Shown here in pieces: positions 1-5,762 of a stretch of 5,762 nt of DNA. The notes under the pieces are model-generated. The model was not told the DNA's origin and made no database searches. It saw only the letters and a program-made list of their open reading frames with translations. Origin of the DNA: Bacteroidota bacterium (lineage in GTDB: Bacteria > Bacteroidota > Rhodothermia > Rhodothermales > UBA10348). The translations under genes were made by a program, and so were the position numbers. The DNA lies in assembly GCA_004356265.1 (NCBI GenBank), contig SMXK01000174.1, positions 1 to 5,762 of the forward strand, in the 5' to 3' direction. How positions within the stretch are numbered: position 1 is the first letter of the stretch; each line of letters begins with the position of its first letter.

Positions 1-519
1 AAGGGTGTCCGAATCGGCAGCCACGCTGTCAATATCCGCCAAATCGACGAGCATATCATGGACAACTTCCGCCCGAAAATCACCCCTTTCTGGCACCATG
101 GATTCATTTTCTATCGTGAACCCTACCCGCTCCCAAGACTGCCAGCCTCCATTCAGAACCGCTACTGACTCGTGCCCGAGCCACTTCAATACCCACCACG
201 CCCGGGACGCAAAAGCACTTCCGGAACTATCGTACGCGACGATCTGGGACTGCTGATTAACACCGGCTTCTCTTAGAAACTGTTCGATCTCGATTACGAC
301 CGGTAGTGGGTGCCGACCCGAGACTCCCGGGATTACCGCCGACGAAAGAGTTTCTTCCAAGTGTGCGTATACCGCTCCGGGGATATGAGCCGTCTTGTAC
401 TGGTCGCGGCCGGACTCTGTGTTCTGAAGAGAAAAACGGCAATCGAGAATAACGAGTTCTGGCTGGCCAAGTATTTCGTGCAACTCATCTGGTTCAATCA
501 GTGTTGTTCGCTGAGTCAT
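1..519 (-). CDS. Rhodanese-family sulfurtransferase (3-mercaptopyruvate/thiosulfate sulfurtransferase-like), N-terminal part
   Basis: The minus strand is open from an ATG at 519-517 to the window edge, giving 173 codons without a stop; the 3' end is missing. The translation reads as the first domain of a tandem-rhodanese sulfurtransferase. It has a LVILDCR strand near residues 22-28, the AHIPGAV signature at 44-50, GRHPLP at 68-73, IVAYDSSG at 93-100, and the RAWWVLKWLGHESVAVLNGGWQ type block at 106-127. Family enzymes move sulfur from thiosulfate or 3-mercaptopyruvate to an acceptor such as cyanide or a thiol, usually in the cytoplasm. In this first domain the active-site loop position holds Asp97-Ser-Ser-Gly instead of Cys, as expected for the non-catalytic domain; the catalytic Cys should be in the second domain, beyond base 1. 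Full-length relatives are about 280 residues. The start is the only ATG before an upstream in-frame stop (570-568), and no clear ribosome binding site precedes it. The substrate cannot be decided from this part. The gene is divergent from mutS. Confidence 0.9.
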   Translation of the reverse strand, partial: MTQRTTLIEPDELHEILGQPELVILDCRFSLQNTESGRDQYKTAHIPGAVYAHLEETLSSAVIPGVSGRHPLPVVIEIEQFLREAGVNQQSQIVAYDSSGSAFASRAWWVLKWLGHESVAVLNGGWQSWERVGFTIENESMVPERGDFRAEVVHDMLVDLADIDSVAADSDTL

Positions 520-678
520 CGGTTGACTAAAATGTCGGTTAAGAATAGTGGGGTAGTTTCGGCCAAACTACACGATTTGACAAGAACTGTTCGCATAACT
601 GATTGCTTATACTTTTAGGGTTCGGTAGCTTCAGTTTCCCCCTCCCGGCTTCATGAAATCACATCTTCATTCGGCGCA
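520..678. other. Divergent intergenic region between the sulfurtransferase gene and mutS
   Basis: This 159-base gap separates two genes that point away from each other, so it should carry promoters for both. It is richer in A+T around 570-618 than the flanking coding DNA. No convincing open reading frame, tRNA-like fold or terminator hairpin was seen. No Shine-Dalgarno-like purine run lies just before either start; the bases before the mutS ATG (659-678) are pyrimidine-rich and end in TCGGCGCA. A small imperfectly spaced palindrome, GAACTGTTC at 584-592, sits in the middle and could be chance. Confidence 0.7.
577..613 (+). promoter_or_regulatory. Possible promoter elements for the mutS-purD operon
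   Basis: A perfect TTGACA lies at 577-582 and a good -10-like TATACT at 608-613, which would put the transcription start near 620 and leave a leader of about 60 bases before mutS. The spacer between them is 25 bases, much longer than the 16-18 expected for a sigma-70 promoter, so the two hexamers probably do not work as a pair. TATACT could act alone; the TG at 604-605 is one base too far upstream for a standard extended -10. The stretch TACTTTTA (610-617) also resembles the Bacteroidota -7 element TAnnTTTG with a mismatch at the last base, but no TTTG lies at the right distance upstream. Treat as a weak candidate. Confidence 0.25.
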
Positions 679-3480
679 ATGACTGAGAATATCTCTCAGA
701 ATACTGCAGAAAAAGCACCACGAGGAAACACGCCTCTGATGCGCCAATACTGGTCAGTCAAAGACAGGTATCCGGGCACGATACTGCTTTTCAGAATGGG
801 CGATTTTTACGAGACGTTTGCCGGTGATGCTGAGCTCGTCCACGAAGTACTGGGAATCGCCCTTACTAAGCGCTCAAACGGAAAAGCCAGTGACGTGGCA
901 CTGGCCGGATTTCCGCATCATGCCATCGATACCTATCTGCCAAAACTTGTCAGCGCGGGGTACAGAGTCGCAATTTGTGAGCAGCTGGAGGATCCAAAAA
1001 CCACGAAAAATATCGTAAAGAGGGATGTGGTGGAAGTAGTTACGCCAGGTGTGTCACTTCGTGATCAGTTACTTGACCCACGGAAGTCCCAGTATCTCGC
1101 TGCCGTACACTTTCAGAATACCAGCCGCTCTCGAAGCAAAAGAGCCGAGTCAGGTACAACACCAGCTGCCCCCAAAAAATCAAGGACAGGGAAAACGCAG
1201 GCGGCCGAAGACAGGGTTGGCATCGCGTACTCCGACGCGTCAACAGGCGAATTTGTGTGTGGAGATGTTTCGATGTCACAACTTCCAGATTTTTTGAACG
1301 CCATTGCTCCCGCAGAACTATTGTGCAGCAATGATCTACACCCGGATTCTCCGGGCCGGCAAGCGCTTAAGAAATGGTCATCCAGGCGTGCAACCACCAC
1401 GGTTGTTACTAGGCTGGAAGATTGGGCCTTCGGGAAAGATTTCGCCAATACCATTCTTACGAATCATTTCGACGTGCATTCACTGAAGGGCTTTGGGGTA
1501 AATACGGAATCCTTGGGTATAGTGGCTGCTGGAGCACTCCTGCACTATGTATCTGAGAACCAGAAGACGGCACTCTCGCATATCATGAAAATCAGTCGGT
1601 TGAACACTGACGATAACATGATTCTTGACCTTCAGACATGTCGAAACCTTGAGCTCGCGGGGTCTATTCAGAGCGGACAGAGAGAGGGCTCGCTGATACA
1701 GCTTCTTGATGAAACTGTGACTCCGATGGGTGCCAGAAAATTAAGAAGCTGGTTGCTTCGACCCCTTAATAATCTGGCCCAAATTGAAGATCGTCATGAC
1801 GCTGTTGCAGAATTATTTGAGTCAGATTCGCTCAGGCAAGAAGTTAGAGAACGTCTCAAATCTGTAGGAGATCTTGAACGGATCGCCGGAAGAGCGGTAG
1901 TGAATCGGGTATCCCCCCGCGATCTGACCTACCTGAAGAACACGCTTCAACAAATCCCGGACCTTAAAAGAGTTCTTGGTGCGGCAAAGAGTGCTATTTT
2001 AGCAAGAGTCGCCACATCTCTGGACGCTATTCCCGTCCTCGAAGACTTGATTTCAAGAGGACTTGTGGATAATCCTCCTGCGCAGTTAAAAGATGGCGGT
2101 GTCATCCGGGACGGGTTCAATGCGGATCTGGATGAGCTGCGATTAATGTCTCGGTCGGGTAAGGAGTATCTGGCCGATCTTCAAAGCAGGGAGGCCGAGC
2201 TGACTGGAATTTCAAGTCTGAAAGTAGGGTACAACCGCGTATTCGGGTATTATCTGGAAGTTACCCACCGCCACCGTGATCGTGTGCCATCGGAGTGGAT
2301 CCGGAAACAGACGTTGGTAAATGCCGAACGGTATATCACCGAAGAACTGAAGGAGTACGAAGAAAAAATCCTCTCCGCAGAAGGTAAATTGTCTGAGTTG
2401 GAAGCTCGACTCTTTCACGAATTTCGGGAAGCGGTCACTGAGCAGGTTCCTGCCTTGCAACTGAATGCGGAATTGATAGCAAATCTTGATGTTTTGACTT
2501 CGTTTTCCGAGACCGCTCACGTCCGAAAATACGTGCGGCCGGTCATGGACGACAGCTTTGTGTTAGAGATTAAAAATGGGCGCCATCCGGTGGTAGAGGC
2601 CTTCTTACCGGACGGAGAACCCTTCATTCCGAATGACACGAGTCTGGATCCGGATATTAGTCAGATCATGGTTATCACGGGTCCGAATATGGCCGGGAAG
2701 AGTGTAATTCTGCGTCAGGTCGGCCTCATAGTGTTATTGGCACAGGTGGGTGCGTTTGTGCCGGCAGACTCCGCGTGCATCGGGGTTGTTGACAGAATAT
2801 TTACCCGCGTAGGAGCGTCCGATAATCTTGCAGCGGGAGAGAGTACATTCCTGGTTGAGATGAACGAGACCGCAAACATCCTGAATAATGCGACGCCGTC
2901 CTCCCTGATCCTGTTAGACGAAGTCGGACGCGGAACCAGCACTTTTGATGGTCTGTCAATCGCGTGGGCACTCGTTGAATATCTACATGACGAAGAATCT
3001 GTCCGCGCTAAAACGTTATTTGCCACGCACTACCATGAACTGAACGAGTGTTCGAATCGACTGAGCAGGGTAAAAAACTTTCGTATTCAGGTTCACGAAC
3101 ACGATGGTCGGCTCATATTTTTACGCAGGCTTGTCGCAGGCGCAGCCGATCATTCATACGGAATTGAAGTGGCCAGGATGGCGGGTATTCCCGAACCGGT
3201 GCTCGTCCGGGCAAACGAGGTATTAAAACACCTCGAGAGCCAGAAACTGAAGGTTGAGGAAACCATGGAGGATGCCGGCGTGAAAGCCGGAGCTTCGTCG
3301 GTGCCGGACAGGAATACGATTCAGATGTCTTTATTTGATGGGCCATCAGACCCCGTCGCCGCCGAGATTCGGGACCGAATTGAGTCCATGAATCCGGAGC
3401 GTCTCACGCCTTTAGACGCGCTCGTTACACTTTCTGAATTGAAAAAACTAACGGTCGATTCTAAACGAAACGAATCATGA
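679..3480 (+). CDS. mutS: DNA mismatch repair protein MutS
   Basis: Complete 933-residue MutS, the ATPase that recognises mismatches and small loops in newly copied DNA and recruits MutL. The N-terminal mismatch-binding domain carries the Phe-x-Glu motif within GDFYETF (F43, E45), where Phe stacks on the mismatched base. The connector, lever/core and clamp domains follow; the core shows SIQSGQREGSL and LRSWLLRPL, and the clamp shows VGYNRVFGYYLEVT. The ATPase domain has Walker A GPNMAGKS (668-675), the loop ASDNLAAGESTFLVEM, Walker B LILLDEVGRG with D747 and E748, and the FATHYHEL switch with H784. Near the C-terminus QMSLF (882-886) matches the sliding-clamp-binding motif, followed by a conserved tail ending ELKKL. 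All key residues are present, so the protein should be active. It is about 80 residues longer than E. coli MutS (853); about 32 of these form a basic insertion at residues 148-179. Met at 679 gives the expected short leader before TPLMRQYW. The stop overlaps the purD start by four bases. Confidence 0.98.
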   Translation: MTENISQNTAEKAPRGNTPLMRQYWSVKDRYPGTILLFRMGDFYETFAGDAELVHEVLGIALTKRSNGKASDVALAGFPHHAIDTYLPKLVSAGYRVAICEQLEDPKTTKNIVKRDVVEVVTPGVSLRDQLLDPRKSQYLAAVHFQNTSRSRSKRAESGTTPAAPKKSRTGKTQAAEDRVGIAYSDASTGEFVCGDVSMSQLPDFLNAIAPAELLCSNDLHPDSPGRQALKKWSSRRATTTVVTRLEDWAFGKDFANTILTNHFDVHSLKGFGVNTESLGIVAAGALLHYVSENQKTALSHIMKISRLNTDDNMILDLQTCRNLELAGSIQSGQREGSLIQLLDETVTPMGARKLRSWLLRPLNNLAQIEDRHDAVAELFESDSLRQEVRERLKSVGDLERIAGRAVVNRVSPRDLTYLKNTLQQIPDLKRVLGAAKSAILARVATSLDAIPVLEDLISRGLVDNPPAQLKDGGVIRDGFNADLDELRLMSRSGKEYLADLQSREAELTGISSLKVGYNRVFGYYLEVTHRHRDRVPSEWIRKQTLVNAERYITEELKEYEEKILSAEGKLSELEARLFHEFREAVTEQVPALQLNAELIANLDVLTSFSETAHVRKYVRPVMDDSFVLEIKNGRHPVVEAFLPDGEPFIPNDTSLDPDISQIMVITGPNMAGKSVILRQVGLIVLLAQVGAFVPADSACIGVVDRIFTRVGASDNLAAGESTFLVEMNETANILNNATPSSLILLDEVGRGTSTFDGLSIAWALVEYLHDEESVRAKTLFATHYHELNECSNRLSRVKNFRIQVHEHDGRLIFLRRLVAGAADHSYGIEVARMAGIPEPVLVRANEVLKHLESQKLKVEETMEDAGVKAGASSVPDRNTIQMSLFDGPSDPVAAEIRDRIESMNPERLTPLDALVTLSELKKLTVDSKRNES

Positions 3481-4784
3481 ACGAGACTGGGATGAACGTA
3501 TTGATTCTGGGTGGCGGTGGGCGCGAGCATGCTATCGGCTGGGCCATTCAAAAAAGCCAGCGAGCTGAATCGGTCTATTTCGCACCGGGTAATGCGGGTA
3601 CGTCATCATGCGGAATAAACGTGCAGTTGTCAATTCTCGATGGCGACGCCATTCGCACATTTTGCGACGAACATACGATTGGTCTCGTGATCGTGGGGCC
3701 GGAGCAGCCGTTAGTAGTCGGGGTCGCCGACGTGCTCAGAGAAGCTCGAATTCCTGTTATGGGGCCATCAGCAGCTGCGGCCAGGTTGGAAGGAAGTAAG
3801 TCGTTTGCCAAGGATTTTATGCAGCGCCACAACATCCCGACTGCAGCTTACCGAACTTTTGGCAGCCATCAACTCGCGGATGCCCTCGCTTTCGTCAATG
3901 AAGAAGGTGTCCCGATTGTAGTCAAAGCAAGCGGATTGGCCGGAGGGAAAGGTGCCATCGTATGTATGACGCTTGATGAAGCGCAACAAGCTGTTAACGA
4001 TTTAATGAGGGACAGAATACTCGGCGATGCCGGCGAGGAGGTCGTTATCGAATCGTTTATGTCAGGCGAGGAGGCGAGTGTGTTCGCTGTCTCTGATGGT
4101 GAAAATTATGTTCTTCTTTCGACTGCGCAGGACCATAAACGTGTCGGCGACGGTGATATGGGTCCTAACACGGGTGGGATGGGTGCCTACGCACCCGCGC
4201 CCGTCATGACGCAGGAATTATTAGATCGAACCTGTGCCGAGATTATCGAGCCAACGCTCACGGGGATGAAATCAGAGGGCGCCCCATATTCCGGGGTGCT
4301 GTATTGCGGGCTGATGATAACGGATGAAGGTCCACAGGTTGTTGAATTTAATTGTCGCCTGGGCGATCCCGAAACGCAGGTTATTTTACCCCTGATTTCG
4401 TCTGATGTGCTCGAACTGTTCTACGCATCAGCCATCGGGACCATCGCTGACTACAAGCTGAACATCCGCAGCGGATCATCTGCCTGTGTTGTTCTTGCTT
4501 CCGCCGGGTACCCCGGATCGTATGAGACCGGAAAGAGAATATCTGGCCTGAATCAGAATGATGTCACTGACTCAGTTGTCGTTTTTCAAGCCGGCACGTC
4601 AGAATCAGAACTTGGCGAGACGGTAACATCTGGCGGTCGCGTTCTCGCCGTGTCATCTACGAACGAGGATTTGCAAGGTGCGATTACGAAGGTATATCAA
4701 GCTTGCGCAGAAATCGACTTTGAAGGCGTTTTCTATCGTAGTGACATCGGAATGAAAGGCCTTTCGCGATCGGTACCGACTTGA
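3477..4784 (+). CDS. purD: Phosphoribosylamine--glycine ligase (GAR synthetase)
   Basis: Complete ATP-grasp enzyme of de novo purine synthesis, joining glycine to 5-phosphoribosylamine with ATP to form glycinamide ribonucleotide in the cytoplasm. The 435-residue length fits the family (about 425-430). The N-domain opens with NVLILGGGGREHAI (7-20) and includes FAPGNAGT (35-42) and IVGPEQPLVVG (72-82). MGPSAAAARLEGSKSFAK spans 95-112. The ATP-grasp part has VVKASGLAGGKG (148-159), VIESFMSGEEASV (190-202), the AQDHKRVGDGDMGPNTGGMGAY block (217-238), and the metal/nucleotide site EFNCRLGDPETQ (290-301), with E290 and N292 as likely Mg ligands. The nucleotide-binding loop has Ser152 and Gly156 where the common form is KADGLAAGKG. 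The first ATG (3477) overlaps the mutS stop as ATGA. A second in-frame ATG at 3492 (residue 6) would give MNVLILGGGG, the usual family N-terminus, so either start is possible. Neither has a strong ribosome binding site; coupling to mutS translation is likely. The stop overlaps the next gene by four bases. Confidence 0.97.
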   Translation: MNETGMNVLILGGGGREHAIGWAIQKSQRAESVYFAPGNAGTSSCGINVQLSILDGDAIRTFCDEHTIGLVIVGPEQPLVVGVADVLREARIPVMGPSAAAARLEGSKSFAKDFMQRHNIPTAAYRTFGSHQLADALAFVNEEGVPIVVKASGLAGGKGAIVCMTLDEAQQAVNDLMRDRILGDAGEEVVIESFMSGEEASVFAVSDGENYVLLSTAQDHKRVGDGDMGPNTGGMGAYAPAPVMTQELLDRTCAEIIEPTLTGMKSEGAPYSGVLYCGLMITDEGPQVVEFNCRLGDPETQVILPLISSDVLELFYASAIGTIADYKLNIRSGSSACVVLASAGYPGSYETGKRISGLNQNDVTDSVVVFQAGTSESELGETVTSGGRVLAVSSTNEDLQGAITKVYQACAEIDFEGVFYRSDIGMKGLSRSVPT

Positions 4785-5762
4785 ATACTTTTGCCAAGCG
4801 AATATCATTCGTAGCCATAGCCTTATTTGCAATTCCCGTTGCACGTATTGCTGCCCGGACGCCAGATACCCGGAGCGAATCTCAGATTTCAACAGACCAG
4901 CAAGCGGCGGACACCGTCGCCGTTTCGCTCGCAGTATCTACGCGCTTTGTAGACGCAAGAAGTATTTCGGTCGACCCATCCGGCCGGTTTTATGTGGTTG
5001 ACGCGGCCCGCAATACCGTCACCGTATTTGATAAGGACTTATCCGAGGCGGGCACATTCGGAGGGCCCGGAATAAACGTCGGGCAATTCGATGAACCGAC
5101 AGACATAGACCCCACAAACGGATTGGTGATAAACATCGCAGATGCTGGAAACGGGCGAATTCAAAGGTATTCAAAAGATTTCCGATTCTTAGAAAGCCTG
5201 CCTGTACCGGCATCGATAGGATTAAATGCGACTAAATCACCGAGTTTCCGACCAGGGTCGGAGCGAGTGCAGGGTTTGTCCGACGGACGCCCGACCTCAG
5301 TTGCAACATCCCGTCAGGACGACCTTTTCGTAATTGAATCTGGATCAAATAAGGTTTTTCGGTGGGATCGTGACCGAAGATCAACCCACGTTGTAGGGAC
5401 GGGACCAAACGAGTCAGAAATATTACGGCGGCCTGTTGACCTCGTCGTTTCCGGAGATTTTCTATTCGTTGCAGACTCGGAGTCCAATGCAGTATTCATC
5501 TTCGATCTATTCGGCATATTTCAGAGGCGATTCATGCTCGAAGCAAATGAGAAAATTGTGGGATTAACGGGTACTGTCGATACCGTGGTTGCCATTTTTC
5601 CTTCGGAGCTCCGGTGGTATTCTCTTGGCGGAAGGCATGTCAGAACGGTGGTACCGGTAATTCCCGATGGTGAATCTATAGTAGATGCTGCCGTGACTGT
5701 TGACGTCACGTTTATCCTTACGCGACAGAACCTTTTTTCAATATCTCAACATGTAGAGGGAG
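4781..5762 (+). CDS. Exported NHL-type beta-propeller protein, C-terminus beyond window
   Basis: An open frame of 327 codons runs from a TTG at 4781 to the window end with no stop. TTG is the first usable start after the in-frame stop at 4742-4744, and it overlaps the purD stop as TTGA. The start yields a good Sec signal peptide: basic residues K6-R7, a hydrophobic stretch ISFVAIALFAIPVA (8-21) and a likely cleavage near residues 24-26. No lipobox Cys is present. The mature part shows NHL/six-bladed-propeller style repeats, each with a predicted strand, a 'x-x-V-V/A-D' turn and an Asn/Arg-rich loop: around 58-86 (GRFYVVDAARNTVTVFDKD), 101-137 (GQFDEPTDI then IADAGNGRIQRY), 170-198 (LFVIESGSNKVFRWDRD), 216-245 (RRPVDLVV then LFVADSESNAVFIFD), and two weaker ones near 256-285 and 300-325. 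Such propellers serve as binding scaffolds in the periplasm or on the cell surface; no catalytic residues can be named. Ligand and role are unknown. The 141-169 loop is a low-conservation insertion between repeats. Confidence 0.8.
   Translation, partial: MNTFAKRISFVAIALFAIPVARIAARTPDTRSESQISTDQQAADTVAVSLAVSTRFVDARSISVDPSGRFYVVDAARNTVTVFDKDLSEAGTFGGPGINVGQFDEPTDIDPTNGLVINIADAGNGRIQRYSKDFRFLESLPVPASIGLNATKSPSFRPGSERVQGLSDGRPTSVATSRQDDLFVIESGSNKVFRWDRDRRSTHVVGTGPNESEILRRPVDLVVSGDFLFVADSESNAVFIFDLFGIFQRRFMLEANEKIVGLTGTVDTVVAIFPSELRWYSLGGRHVRTVVPVIPDGESIVDAAVTVDVTFILTRQNLFSISQHVEG

Noticed and set aside
5..618. Plus-strand open frames opposite the sulfurtransferase (5-256 and 310-618)
   Set aside because: They are antisense to a frame with clear rhodanese motifs, and their translations show no domain-like pattern.
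1040..1486. Several overlapping open frames on both strands within the first third of mutS
   Set aside because: They are shadows of the MutS frame, which is supported by family motifs throughout; their translations look compositionally random.
4770..4779. Perfect 10-base palindrome TCGGTACCGA just before the TTG start
   Set aside because: It has no loop, so it would make a poor hairpin, it lies in the purD coding sequence, and no T-run follows. Chance is the simplest explanation.
4653..4892. Minus-strand open frame across the purD end and the start of the propeller gene
   Set aside because: It spans two plus-strand genes supported by motifs and by a signal peptide, and its own product has no recognisable feature.
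5019..5709. Minus-strand open frames in the last 700 bases
   Set aside because: The plus-strand frame from 4781 runs through without a stop and encodes propeller repeats, so these antisense frames are explained as shadows.

Overview
This window looks like ordinary chromosomal housekeeping DNA of a bacterium. It holds three plus-strand genes packed end to end and the first part of one divergent gene on the minus strand. MutS and PurD are recognised with confidence from family motifs. The wording of MutS (for example TPLMRQYW near the N-terminus and ILLFRMGDFYETF), the lack of clear Shine-Dalgarno sequences before the starts, and the mid-range GC composition suggest the Bacteroidota/Rhodothermota (FCB) group. 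That placement is an inference from memory of family sequences and is not proven here.

Layout: bases 519 to 1 (minus) encode the N-terminal 173 residues of a two-domain rhodanese/3-mercaptopyruvate sulfurtransferase-like protein, whose catalytic second domain lies outside the window. Bases 520-678 are a divergent intergenic region with only weak promoter candidates. Bases 679-3480 encode a complete 933-residue MutS. Bases 3477-4784 encode a complete PurD (GAR synthetase). From 4781 to the window end a frame without stops, starting with TTG, encodes an exported NHL-type beta-propeller protein that is cut off at 5762.

The three plus-strand genes are joined by 4-base stop/start overlaps (ATGA between mutS and purD, TTGA between purD and the propeller gene). 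They therefore look like one transcription unit with translational coupling. MutS (mismatch repair) and PurD (purine synthesis) have no direct biochemical link, and nothing visible ties the propeller protein to either, so the grouping probably reflects lineage-specific operon packing.

I found no mobile element, CRISPR array, RNA gene or clear terminator, and no convincing novel system. The points most worth a second look are a basic, low-complexity insertion in the MutS connector region, the TTG-started propeller gene that ATG-based calling would miss, and the unusual mutS-purD-propeller coupling.
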